Below are positions 27,401 through 36,440 of a stretch of DNA of 64,000 nt, piece by piece. Below the pieces are notes generated by a model. It was not told where the DNA came from. It searched no databases and saw nothing but the letters and a program-made list of their open reading frames with translations. The stretch lies in contig NC_058339.1 of the NCBI RefSeq assembly GCF_905475395.1, forward strand, positions 90,344,520 to 90,408,519. Reading direction: 5' to 3'. The position numbers were made by a program, and so were the translations under genes. Origin of the DNA: Chrysoperla carnea (Eukaryota; Arthropoda; Insecta; Neuroptera; Chrysopidae). Numbering within the stretch: the first letter of the stretch is position 1; the number at the start of each line of letters is the position of its first letter.

Positions 27401-28623
27401 GATTCTAGTGGGTAGGTAAAAATTATTAAACAAATTAAAAACAAATCATCTATCTCACTCTTGCATTTCAACAATTTATTTTCTTCATCATTAATTTTCG
27501 CACCTAATTTTCATTTTTTTTTTAATTTAAAAAAAGTATATATATTTTGGTTGGGTTGAGTTTAATTCAAGAAAGTTTTGTTAATTTTAATTACACTGAT
27601 TCCACCAAAGCAATCTTAGCCGCAAATGCCATAAATATCTAAAAAGATTGCTCCTTACTTAATTGTTTCTTGCCTTTACCAAGGAGGCCAATCTAGAACT
27701 ATTGGAGGGCCGTAAGATTTATACCACAGATTCCAGGGACCAGTCAATGAATCCTTATAAAAACAGTTCGCTTACATTGTTTAGTGCTTCCTTAAAGAAG
27801 ATAAAAACAAAAATTTGTGTGGTCTTGGGTCCGTAGGACCTATCTTGTAAACCGTAAGAGATAAAACAAAAGTTTAAATGTAAAAAATGTTCCTTGTAAA
27901 AAAATAAACAAATTTTGTTTGAAATTTTTTTTTTGCAACAAAATAGTTTACCCGTGAGAGCACTAATTACGCCAGGAAATAAGAAGCTTCGAGCGGCACT
28001 TCAATTGACTTTTATTGGAAAAGTCGGTGTGCATTTTGGTCGAATCAGTGTAATTTTTATGTTTTCGTTTATTTTTTATTATTATTTTAAATTTTTATTT
28101 GTTTTTGTTTGTTTTTGTTTTTGTTCCACAAAAATCCATTCCTCACACGACACAAACAGATTTAGTTCATCATCCATCGGAAATATCAAAACAAACTTTT
28201 AAACCAAATTACAGCAGTGACACCGAATTAACAGCCCACGAAGAAATAAATTTATCAAAATTAGAACGACCACGGTCATTATCGATACAAACAAATGCAG
28301 ACGACCAACCACAACCGATCACGGTGGCAACAGAAGGAAGTGCTCTAGACGATCATATTTCAATAGATGGCGCTGCACAAATCGCATCGGGATCATTACT
28401 TATGAAAGTACCGCAACAACAGCAAATCGATAAAATTGAAACAGAATTATCAACAAAATTATCAATCACCAAATCATCAGCGGCAACTACACCACGGAGT
28501 GTTGTTGGTACACCACGGAGCAGTCAAGGTCATCAAACGCCTGCTTCACAAACTAAAAAAGCGGATAATTTAACGGATCAAGGATTTGTTGATTTGAAAT
28601 TTTATCATTCAAAACTATGGTAG
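12421..28623 (+). CDS. Atat1: Alpha-tubulin N-acetyltransferase (ATAT1/MEC-17 family), multi-exon
   Basis: Transfers acetyl from acetyl-CoA to Lys40 of alpha-tubulin inside the microtubule lumen. Exons: 12421-12524, 20758-20910, 24627-24798, 25115-25299, 26780-26918, 27362-27411 and a last exon from about 28160 to the TAG at 28621-28623. All early junctions keep frame with GT-AG sites. The first four exons encode the GNAT-fold catalytic domain (residues 1 to about 190). It holds an N-terminal [11 protein letters not shown] motif, [12 protein letters not shown], the acetyl-CoA loop [11 protein letters not shown] (about 128-138), Cys118 in [11 protein letters not shown] and Asp155 in [10 protein letters not shown]. 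These two match human catalytic Cys120 and Asp157. The tail is low-complexity (Ser/Thr/Gln/Pro), as usual in the family, and ends [10 protein letters not shown]. Oddity: exon 6 ends in phase 2, or reads into TAG at 27413-27415, while the long last-exon frame needs phase 1. A short exon, alternative isoform or assembly indel is needed. The catalytic identity is firm; the tail model is not. Confidence 0.93.
15084..15817. repeat. Exact 367-bp tandem duplication
   Basis: Copy one is 15084-15450 and copy two 15451-15817, and by eye they are identical base for base. The unit starts 'agaaaaacaaatgctgattt' and ends 'aatgacgttttgtac'. 'aga' follows the second copy too, so the junction can slide by three bases. 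It contains no gene that I recognise. Perfect identity means either a very recent duplication or an assembly artefact. Confidence 0.9.
18971..20050 (+). mobile_element. hAT-superfamily transposon remnant
   Basis: It opens with 'caggtccatgcgtaagggat' and a G-rich then C-rich stretch, as many hAT ends do. At 19224-19424 an open frame carries a transposase-like segment ([18 protein letters not shown]). From about 19500, [20 protein letters not shown] followed by [18 protein letters not shown] matches the C-terminal dimerisation region of hAT transposases. Frames are broken by stops and by the internal duplication at 19416-19799, and most of the transposase is missing. The right limit is approximate. 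Not functional. Confidence 0.75.
19416..19799 (+). repeat. 192-bp tandem duplication inside the hAT remnant
   Basis: Units 19416-19607 and 19608-19799 start 'gacatctgatcccaggtcga' and end 'caactttgcgt'. I count three differences (c/t in 'gtcgacgaac', g/c in 'ccgtacagg', c/t in 'attcgacatt'). The duplication splits the conserved [14 protein letters not shown] segment of the transposase, so it arose in a dead copy or killed it. Confidence 0.9.
20230..20446 (+). other. Candidate alternative exon(s) in the first Atat1 intron
   Basis: Two overlapping readings exist. (a) 20230-20289: acceptor 'ttgcatttag', 60 nt, donor 'gtgagt'. It enters and leaves in phase 2, exactly as needed between Atat1 exons 1 and 2, and would insert about 20 residues ([20 protein letters not shown]). 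(b) 20235-20446: acceptor 'agcttag', 212 nt, donor 'gtaaat'. It leaves in phase 2, so it also fits exon 2, and encodes a peptide ending [19 protein letters not shown] proteins that I know have no insert at this place. It may instead be a relic of another gene. I do not recognise either peptide. Confidence 0.35.
20911..24626. other. Atat1 intron between exons 2 and 3
   Basis: 3.7 kb, AT-rich. It contains the mariner-like remnant (22800-23110). At 21230-21275, 'aattctaggatatttcgaa' is shared with 33230-33250, next to the hammerhead-like motif, so an old Penelope-like fragment may lie here as well. A short 'gtatc' repeat occurs at about 22355-22372. Confidence 0.6.
22800..23110 (-). mobile_element. 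Tc1/mariner-superfamily transposase remnant
   Basis: On the minus strand, broken frames give pieces typical of the C-terminal half of insect mariner-like transposases. These are a NENEAHF-like start, [15 protein letters not shown] (matching the usual YFFENDAGxTVTVNG block), then [20 protein letters not shown] (the KVYxxxPxTIxxLKxNI block) followed by [12 protein letters not shown]. The blocks are in different frames, with stops and a large deletion between them, so the catalytic DD(34)D core is largely lost. Inactive fossil. Confidence 0.65.
25945..26110 (+). repeat. Dispersed repeat family C, copy 1
   Basis: Aligns by eye with 55478-55625 in the same orientation. Shared features are 'atacaggg/gatg..cattttaat', 'atagct.g.tttgtagttaa', 'aaacaaaagtt', 'ttctga..tcagattgga' and 'tagttct..gggtt'. 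It lies in the Atat1 intron after exon 4. The start resembles the 'acagggtgt..cattttaat' end of some insect elements, but the class is unresolved. Confidence 0.65.
27815..27972 (+). repeat. Dispersed repeat family A, internal fragment
   Basis: Only the middle of family A is present: 'gtcttgggtccgtaggacc', 'tcttgtaaaccgt', 'gagataaaacaaaagttt', 'gtttacccgtgagagc'. It lies in the Atat1 intron just before the last exon. Both ends of the element are missing. Confidence 0.8.
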
Positions 28624-28880
28624 TTTGTATTTCTCTCACAATTTTTTTTCTTTAATAATTAATTTAATATTAATTAATTATCGATATTATTTTTCGTGCA
28701 ATATTTATTTTTTTATTTATAATTTTTTGTAAACTTTATTTTTATGGTAACATTTAGAAAAATTGACGACAAAGAAACAAACGTTTAGAGGAGGACAAAT
28801 ATATTTACCTTTTTTTGTGTATTTGTTAATTTTGTTATTTCTTTTTTTATATTAATTTTATTAAGTTATGAAAATAAAAT
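28624..28880 (+). terminator. 3' UTR of Atat1 with poly(A) signal
   Basis: AT-rich 3' flank after the TAG. The first clear AATAAA on the plus strand is at about 28871-28877, roughly 250 bases past the stop, followed by a T-rich stretch. It would be the usual cleavage signal. The position is inferred from sequence only. Confidence 0.4.
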
Positions 28881-29474
28881 TTTTTTATTTAATTTCTATT
28901 TTTTTGTTTTCATTGAAAAATTTCCAACGAACATTTTTCATAATTACTGATATTTGTCATATCACCAGTCTTCACTTTGTCACGTTTTTACGTAATAAAG
29001 CGGGAACTGGTGGCATAAATTTTATAAATGTTCACTGGGAAATTATGTTTAAGGCTTTTTATAACGCAAGATAACTGATGACCAAATCTTAAGATTTAAT
29101 TTAATTTATTGGATTATGGTGCGAGCTTGCAACTGTAAGTATTAATTATATTAATACAAGTGGCGGTATACCCAAGTGGCTACCAAACTGGGAAAATCAG
29201 TAGCTATCAGGTATATGATTTACTAGAAATAGTACAGTATACATAGGTTAAAGCTCTAAATTATTTCCTATAACTCCAATCGACTTGAAAATTTGATGAT
29301 ATGTAGACAAAAAAGTATAAACCCCAAGAAACAAAAATTATATGATGCCGAGATGTGATTTTGCCTAGGGGGTGGAATAAAATATGTTGCAAATGACGAC
29401 AGGAATCGATAGAGTGATGAATTCAAAATAAAAAGTGTCATCCAAGTATATATTTCAAAAAATCCAATACTATC

Positions 29475-30095
29475 CGAGATATTGGCGAATGAAATTCGGA
29501 GTATTTAACGTCAAATAACAGGCAAATTTCTTCGAAAATGAAAAAAATTTCAAGTCATTTACATGAAAATTAACGAAGTTATAGTGAAAAGAAAGTTGAT
29601 AATACCTTTTTTTGTTATATTTAGTATAAAAAATTATGAATTTACCATCGGGAACTAAAATTAATGCTTATAGCTTTCCAATTTATTTAAGTACTGACAA
29701 CATGAACAAAAAGTTCTAGCATTTTCGGAAATATAGCAATTTAAATGCAAAAAGAATTTTCGGATAAAAAAAAATTTTTATCTTTAAATATATCTAAAAA
29801 GAATAATGTTATAAAAAAAAGTTTTGAAGGTAAAATATTCTGCGGAAAAAGAGTTGTTAGTACTTAAATAAAGTAAATTGGACAATAAATAATTTTAGTT
29901 CCCGTGGTAAATTCATCAATTTTGTGCTGATTAAAACATAAAAAAGGTGCGCGCGACTTTCTTTTCAATATAACTCGCTAATTTTCGTTCAAATGACTTG
30001 AAACTTTTTCAAGGTTTTTATAGTACTTTAAAAGTGTACGATATACTTTTTTCAAAAAAATTCGCCTAATCATCGCCAATAATTCGGAAGTTTTG
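29475..30095. mobile_element. Foldback built from two inverted copies of repeat family E
   Basis: The left arm (about 29475-29730) is the reverse complement of the right arm (about 29745-30095), with the axis near 29737. Reading inwards on the left in reverse gives 'tgctagaactttttgttcat', 'gtactta', 'ttccc-atggtaaattcat' and 'atgacttgaaa'. The same order occurs on the right. The family also occurs as a single arm at 735-1030. No coding frame. Confidence 0.7.
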
Positions 30096-30939
30096 TCTTT
30101 TCGGGATGAACATTTACTGGAGTAAAAATATTAGGGAAATAAGTGTTAAATATGTATGAATTTCTAAAAAATTAGGGAAAGAAATTATCAGAGAAATTGG
30201 ATTCTTCTAAAATTTAAAACCTAAGGTAGGTCTGCTGACCACTGAAGACTAGTAAATCTGTTAGCCACTGGGGCAGGGTGCTTAGACCATAGGTTATAGC
30301 AGTCTTGGTATTTTTAACGCATTTTTTAAGTCGATGAAATGTTAAGAAGGGATGAAAACTCTTGCATGGCGAAACGTTGATGAGAAGAATCGAATTATAC
30401 TGCCAATGTTTATCTAAAAGATAATTGTCTCACAAGTTATAAGCTAGATAACATATCCGAAAAAGCTGCCATATTCCATTAAATCTATAAAATGTACTAT
30501 TTCAAAGAATATTTTTTATTTATACGGAAAAGAGTATATTAATATTTATATAATATGAGCTTTCTTAAAAGCAAGAACGTTGCTGCAGGTATTAAAACAA
30601 AGGTAGTTGACAATAAATAAAGCTTTCATTCTTAATAAACTTAATAAATATATTTCAGTTATGTAAAAGCACAACAAACTTTCATAGTTTAAAAAAGAAA
30701 CTTGCACCACAAATAAATTAAACCTTTCGTAAACAGTATTTTAAATTAAAATCCAAATAAAAGTATTAACTTAAATGTTATTTGTACAGATCATTTACAT
30801 TCGATTTTAAGTTCTGCCAATTTTACAAAACGCAATTTTTTCAGTGTATTAAGCGTTTTGCCATTTTCTTATTTTCAACCAATTCCTAGCGGTTTAAGTC
30901 CCCATCGTCGGTACTACAAAATAACTTGTCTGAAAATTA
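30096..30939. other. Gene-free intergenic stretch
   Basis: AT-rich, no recognised gene or element. Confidence 0.5.
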
Positions 30940-31200
30940 ATTTAAGCAGTGGAAACGCAGAATTTTGTGTGCAGTTGCGACACGAGATTCCTACGGCCTT
31001 GTCTCGGGGTTTCCAGATAGTATTGCGGGTGTTCCCATGGAGTGAAAGAATTGAAAGTGTTCTCACGGGGAAGAACACCAGCAAAACTCCGTTAAAAGAT
31101 CGGCAGTATTCCACAGAAAACCCCGACTTATCGCCGTAAGAATCTGGCAACGTAATTGCACATAAAACTCCGCGTTTCCACCGCTGTAACGCCACTGCTC
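30940..31200. mobile_element. GC-richer foldback element
   Basis: 'agcagtggaaacgcagaatt' on the left (about 30945) faces the reverse complement of 'ctccgcgtttccaccgct' on the right. Inside, 'gagattcctacggcc..tctcggggttt' faces the reverse complement of 'aaaaccccgacttatcgccg'. The arms have diverged by roughly a fifth. Overlapping open frames on both strands (93 and 113 codons) are a by-product of the palindrome and should not be taken as genes. Confidence 0.7.
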
Positions 31201-31839
31201 CACCGCTATAAAGCAGTATACTATGCGAAACGAAGTGTATCGACCAGATCAACAAAACCGCCAGAGACGGGCAATATTGTCAATTAAACCAAAATAATCT
31301 TTCAGATGGAATTTAAATGATCTGCTTTAGATGTCGTATTTACTAAAAATGTATTCAAAAATAAAAGCTATATCAAATTTTTTGGTAAAGTAAAAATTTT
31401 TTCAAACTAACATTTTACAAAAAAAATTTAGAATCTCATTCTCATTTTACATACATTAAAAAAAAAACAAAAAAAGTAATGTTTTACATAAATTTGTATC
31501 GGCTATTTAAAAAAAAATATCAATAAAATCAATGTACCTATTCAACAGTATTTTAATGTTTTCTATTTTTATCCTTTTACACCCCAAATTCAATAAATTT
31601 GATGAGATTGCGTTAATCAAGTAGAAGCGAAATTGGTAAGCGTGTAAGGTAAATCAAATCAGGAACTCGGCTCTTTGTATGGTAGCGTTGATGCAGAGAA
31701 ATTTTACAGAAAGCGAGCCATATCCGTAAGTTAAAAAGTAAGGGCTAATGATAATAAAACATATCTAAGAACACTCTCCATTAAATTACCTTTTTCCTTA
31801 AAGCATTTTTCAAACTTAATCTATTTTAAAGATAGTCGA

Positions 31840-32035
31840 GTTTTTTTTTGGGTACGGAACCATAAACTCGCACTTGAAACATAGCTGTAAGAACATTCTC
31901 CATTAAATCACTTTTCAAACGAAACAAAAAAAATCCAAATCGGTTCACCGTTTAGGCGCTGCGATGCCACAGACAGGCAGACACATACACGTAGGGATTA
32001 AACTTATAATACCCCTTTTTTAGTTTGGGGGTTAA
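31840..32035 (+). repeat. Dispersed insect repeat with 'cagacaggcagacacatac' block
   Basis: It contains 'aaaatccaaatcggttcacc', 'gtttaggcgctgcgatgcca', 'gacaggcagacacatacacg' and 'attaaacttataatacccct', ending in a 'gggggttaaaa' tail. This arrangement is common in many insect genomes as the end of a retroelement-derived repeat. A degenerate relative lies near 18290-18365. Just downstream, 'gagccccgggctcgattctc' faintly resembles a tRNA B-box. Confidence 0.6.
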
Positions 32036-32113
32036 AAACGCTAGAGCCCCGGGCTCGATTCTCGGTCTCTGTGTAATTTTTACACTTCCTATTCTTCCTT
32101 ATTTCTTCGATTC

Positions 32114-32312
32114 CCTGGTGGAAAAATATTTGAAGAAAGAATAAGAAATTCTGAAAAAGTCTTAGGAACTTTGAATTTCTCAACGTTTTCGGACTAGTCT
32201 AATTTAGAGTTATTCAGAGTTCTTAATACTTTTTTAAAGTTTCTAAGACTTTTTCAGAATTTCCTAAGACTTATTAAGACTTTTTTTTTTTTCAAATATT
32301 TTTTCCACCAGG
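32114..32312. mobile_element. ~200-bp MITE with 'cctggtggaaaaatatttga' termini
   Basis: The left end 'cctggtggaaaaatatttga' is mirrored by 'ttcaaatattttttccacca' plus 'gg' on the right. Inside, 'gaaattctgaaaaagtctta' faces 'aagactttttcagaatttcc', so nearly the whole element is palindromic. Non-coding. Confidence 0.8.
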
Positions 32313-32810
32313 GTTATTTCTATTTTAATTTTTTTCTATAGAATATCGAATTTTTTACTTTTCTCAAAGACGGAGGATAAACAAATATTCAGACCAAAGA
32401 CGGGCTGGCGGGACAGTTGACTTGACTCGCCCCAGTCTCGGTAAGTTCATGCCATATCGTAATAAATTATCGACTTCCCACAATGATATGCAGTTCAATG
32501 TGAAACAGGCTTTAACGTTCGTGAATAAGTGTAAATCTGACTTAACTCATAAGATGATATGACAATTATTATTAATTAATTTAATTGAAAACACGACATC
32601 CAAATATATTTGGATAAATGTCAATTTATTAATTCGGTATTAAAAGTTAAATTCGTGGCATTTTAAAATAAATAAGAATATCTCAAACCAGGCCAGTGGC
32701 AAAGAAACAGTTTTATGTCAAAAATGTGTGTGTCAATGTGTATGACGTGGAGATAGCTTCTAATTTACAACAATTTAACTATTTTATTTTATTTAAATCA
32801 ATTTTTTAAA

Positions 32811-34713
32811 ATGTTCGAAATCACAGACGTCCAAAGTAAGTCATTGTTTCATTCATATTTGAATTAAATATACTGCAAATAAAAAGATATTTTCTTGGCT
32901 GCATTTATTTTGAGGTTAGATTCTAAGATTAAACTTTTTCATTTTTAGAAATTGGCGTCGGCTTAGCTGGATTTGGGATAGCTTTTCTATTCTTAGGTGT
33001 ATTGCTATTGTTTGATAAAGGCCTTTTAGCTATTGGAAATGTAAGTACCAAAAAATTAATCAAGCGGCAAATTCGATTGTCCTCTCGATCGGGCGTTGAA
33101 TAAATAATATTTAAAGTGAGAGTACCTTCTTTTCTCCAACCCTAAAGTGTTTTTGCATGGTTTTGGCCATGGATATTTGTCTAAGAACGGTTTTCAGTTT
33201 TAATTGTAAATATTATCGAAGATAATAAATGAGAATTCTAGGATATTTCGAAATAAATTTCGATTTTTGCCCCAATTTCCTAGATCAGTTTTTGTATTTT
33301 ATAAATACGTATTTCGACTACCAAGTAGTCATCATCAGTAAGAATTAGCTAGTCGTGATTTTTCTTATTATGAATGTTACTCTTTGCTAATTTGGTGCAG
33401 TCCGCAATCGAAATTTAGTTTTAATTGTTCTTTGCGATGATCCAGGAAATAATCTCGGGGGGGTTATCGAGTAAGTGCACCTATTTTAAGTAATTTGCGA
33501 GCCTCTTTATTCTCATCGATTTCTGGCTGTTCGGTTATCCAGTCAATAATGACTTGGTTTGGCGTAACTCCAATTATAAAATGTTTTTTTTCTGTATTTT
33601 TTAGATTCTATTCATATGTGGTTTAGCGTGTGTAATTGGTTTAGAACGAACATTTCGTTTCTTTTTCCAAAAACATAAAGCAAAAGCGTCTCTGGCATTT
33701 TTTAGCGGTATTTGTGTAGTACTTATTGGTTGGCCCTTAATTGGTATCCTTATTGAGACATATGGTTTTGTATTATTATTTAGGTACGTACATAAATTTT
33801 ATCAATTCATTTTTTCAATTTTCTAACGGTTTTTTTTAATTATAAATTTATTTATTTTTTTTTTTAGTGGTTTCTTCCCAGTTGCAATAAATTTCTTACG
33901 GAGGGTACCCATTCTTGGTACATTCCTGAATATGCCTGGAATTAGTAGTGTAAGTATAACTACATTTCAATTAAAGGAGTCTTTGAAAAAAAGTTAACAT
34001 TCATCTGAAGCTTATCTAGAAAATTTACAAAACTATTATTGAAATAAGGAGATGGCTTTAAAATTAAAAAAATTATTGCAGAAAATGGTTTTTAACGCGA
34101 TAATTAAAAGAATAATAGTAGTAAAAAAACGGAAAAGTGCTTAAAAGCGGATTTACAAAAAAAAGCAGGAAAAATCATTAAAAAAAAAACAAAAATTAGG
34201 AGATAACGCTAAAAAAATGAAACTAGCTGAAGTAAAATTCGACGGAAACTTTACAAGAATACACGGTTTAATCTTGAAAAATCTCGTTTTTCGTCATTTG
34301 TTTTCTCGGCTTGTAAAACTCGCAGGAAATCCGTACAGGGTTCAAATTTTAGCTTTTAATGGTATTTTTTTTGAAATTTTCATCTTAAAATAATATAAAA
34401 GTTTCGGACAATTAGCGGAATTGCAGAAATATTTGCTTCGGAAAAGTGTGCGATTTGTAACCCTACGAAAATTTAAAAAAAATTAAGCATTTTCTAACAT
34501 TATTTATACAACCTCCGTATAGTTATTAATCTTGTAATTGCATGATCAAATTGTGAAAAAGTAAAGAAAAACAGCCTTCTTTTTAATTGTCGTAGGATGC
34601 TTCATTATAAGTCGTGGCCGGCCTTTCCGAAGCACCTTTTTTTGCAAATTGCGCGCACACTTTGAAATCATTAAAATATACAATATGAGGTCCGAACGGA
34701 TTTCTTGCAGGTA

Positions 34714-34770
<57 letters not shown>

Positions 34771-35523
34771 CACTGCAGACCTCAAGGGTCCATGGCTTCA
34801 ATTTTTTTATAAATTGTCTTCCATTTTTTCCTATTCATTGCTTCTTCTTTCCAGTTCTTAATTCCGATCTGTTAAAGATCCTCAATCATGGTTCCAATTC
34901 ACCTTCTTTTCGGCCTCCCTCTTTTTAGTTTTCTGCTCTCTCCTTCGGTAATCATTTATTTCGGAATTCTTTTATCCGGCATCCGACAAATGTGCCCCAG
35001 TCATCCTACACGCCGTGCTTTGATAACATTAACAATTGTGGGGTCCCTATACATTGCATAAACTTCCTCATTTGTCCTTCGTCTCCAAAGCTCACCCCGA
35101 TCTTTTACAGCAGGTACTATACAAGCCGGAAAAATAATGACGAAGAACGCGATATAACCACGTTTTCTCGTTTCTGTTTCTGCCAAATTTAACTTCAGCA
35201 AGTCTTACTTTTTCTTTTTTGTAGCGTTGCATCCCCTATTTTTTGTTTTTACTGACATTTTCGTCTTTTCTTCTTTTTTTTTTTGCAATAAAAGACGCTT
35301 TTTTGCTGCCTTCCAATTTAAAAAAAATAACTTCCCACACTCCGATTTTTTTAAAAAGTGTTTTTACCTAAAAAATAATATAATCTGTTAATTATCGTGT
35401 TAAAAATCGGGACGGCTTAATTTTTATATTCATGTATTTTCCGCCGCACACATACTGTACTATTTTTTTATATTTCAGATATTAGATAGACTGGCGGGTG
35501 ATTCAAATCGAACAACTGTATGA
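32811..35523 (+). CDS. GOLT1B: Vesicle transport protein GOT1/GOLT1, complete
   Basis: Small Golgi membrane protein of the Got1/Sft2-like family, needed for ER-to-Golgi or endosome-to-Golgi vesicle fusion. Five exons: 32811-32835, 32949-33040, 33605-33783, 33868-33949 and 35479-35523 (TGA at 35521-35523). All junctions have GT-AG sites and keep frame. The product is 140 residues, against about 138 for human GOT1B. It starts MFEITDVQKIGVGLAGFG, then shows four hydrophobic segments: about 12-32 (GFGIAFLFLGVLLLF), 39-52 (NILFICGLACVIGL), 68-90 (FFSGICVVLIGWPLIGILIE) and 93-108 (VLLFSGFFPVAINFL). After that come the family signature RRVPILGTFLNMPGI and a polar tail ending SNRTTV. The short cytosolic loop FRFFFQKHKAKAS is typical. 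It is tail to tail with the ADP/ATP translocase gene. Confidence 0.95.
33311..33338 (-). ncRNA. Hammerhead-ribozyme-like core, Penelope-element type
   Basis: The minus strand reads CUGAUGA (33332-33338), then a 6-bp stem GACUAC/GUAGUC with a UUG loop, then GAAA (33312-33315). This is the hammerhead catalytic core with helix II. It is followed by AUACGUAU, which can form a tiny helix III as in Penelope-like-element hammerheads, ending at a possible UUU cleavage triplet. Helix I is poorly paired here, so this copy may be inactive. It lies in GOLT1 intron 2, in sequence (about 33225-33420) that shares 'aattctaggatatttcga' with 21240. Confidence 0.5.
34716..34768. repeat. (TA)n microsatellite
   Basis: About 25 TA units, with one 'taaata' interruption at its left. 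It directly abuts the 3' end of the antisense retrotransposon fragment and is probably the expanded tail of that insertion. Confidence 0.9.
34769..35200 (-). mobile_element. 3' end of a non-LTR retrotransposon, degenerate
   Basis: On the minus strand, a frame gives ELWRRRTNEEVYAMYRDPTI, then VNVIKARRVG, a TGA where Trp is expected, LGHICRMPDKRIPK, a lysine/arginine patch KLKRGRPKRR, IEDL-QIGIKNWKEEAMNRKK and WKTIYKKIEAMDP. This is the typical C-terminus of insect endonuclease/reverse-transcriptase ORF2 proteins (LRWLGHVxRM..RPRKRW..DLKxLGVxNWxxxAxDRxxWR). Several stops make it a pseudogene. Only the 3' tail is present, consistent with 5' truncation on insertion into GOLT1 intron 4. Confidence 0.75.
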
Positions 35524-36240
35524 TAATAGATAAATGAATGTATGGAACAATCAGTGGCCATGCATGCGTGCACGCACCATAAATAAATAAATTTAAAGAA
35601 TATGGAATGAATGTTTGTTTAAAAGACCATTTATATAATTAATTATAAATAAAAGTTATTATTACAAGAAGAACATTAATAAAAATAAAATAAAATACTG
35701 TGTATTTTATGTGTATAATGTATAAATGTGTGAATATCATGATTAATTATTAATTTGTTATAAATGTTTTATTTGTATTTACGTTTTTATTATCATTATT
35801 TAGTTTAATTCATTAATAAAACAATTATTATAATTCATATATAATATAATATGTATTGTTTAAATCTATTTTATCTGTTCAAATTTGGACACAGGTGTTA
35901 CCATATATTCCGAGGTTTTTTTCCAGTGAGCAATGAAATAAATTGGATTATATACTAATAAAAAATGAACGAACCATGTGAACTAAATGATAAATCAACA
36001 CGAATTAAAACAGGCAAACTTTTCAACTTTTACCCTAATTTTTTCTCAAGGTTACCTTATATTTAATTAGCTGTGAACTGCCCGCTTTGTTGGGCAACAT
36101 CCATACTTTTACCTCACCTCCCATATCCTCTTGCGCAGGGATTAAATTTTTTTTAATGTACACGTCATGCTCTTTTATTTGATAATGCATCCCCACTTTC
36201 TCGCTCTGCCTTTCCAACCCTCCCCCGAAGGTTAGAAATA
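35524..36240 (+). terminator. GOLT1 3' UTR and downstream flank
   Basis: AT-rich 3' flank. AATAAA-type signals occur at about 35646 ('ataaataaaagt'), 35814 ('attaataaaac') and 35936. Cleavage is most likely after one of the first two. No other gene is seen. Confidence 0.4.
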
Positions 36241-36440
36241 GATAAAAACAATCCTTGAAGCTGGTTGTATATCTTGTCAATATTTAAGCTTAATCGATGC
36301 ACAACTTTTTAAGTTTTCTTGAATCACTATTGGAAAAAACCGCATCAAGATCGATTGGGTAGTTTTAAAGATCTAAGCATACATAGGGATTAGGGACAGA
36401 CAGGCGGATTGTAGCGACTTTGTTTTATACTATGTATTGA
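36241..36440 (+). repeat. Non-LTR retroelement 3'-end-like repeat
   Basis: 'cgattgggtagttttaaaga', 'cagacaggcggattgtagcg' and 'actttgttttatactatgta' match the pattern of the 3' ends of RTE-type elements widespread in insects. Short and diverged. Confidence 0.5.

Noticed and set aside
27915-28202. 95-codon frame before the last Atat1 exon
   Set aside because: Mostly translation of T-rich intron and a repeat A fragment; it overlaps the true last-exon frame in another phase.
29158-29195. 'ggcggtatacccaagtggct' as a tRNA 5' half
   Set aside because: Resembles an A box but no acceptor stem, anticodon arm or T arm follows.
30858-31255. Overlapping open frames of 93 and 113 codons on opposite strands
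   Set aside because: They arise from the arms of a GC-richer inverted repeat; no splice sites, no domain.
32035-32075. 'ccccgggctcgattctcggt' as a tRNA B-box or SINE
   Set aside because: Only a partial B-box match, with no A box at a suitable distance; mentioned under the neighbouring repeat.
34546-34801. Open frames with long Ile-Tyr repeats
   Set aside because: Translation of the (TA)n microsatellite.
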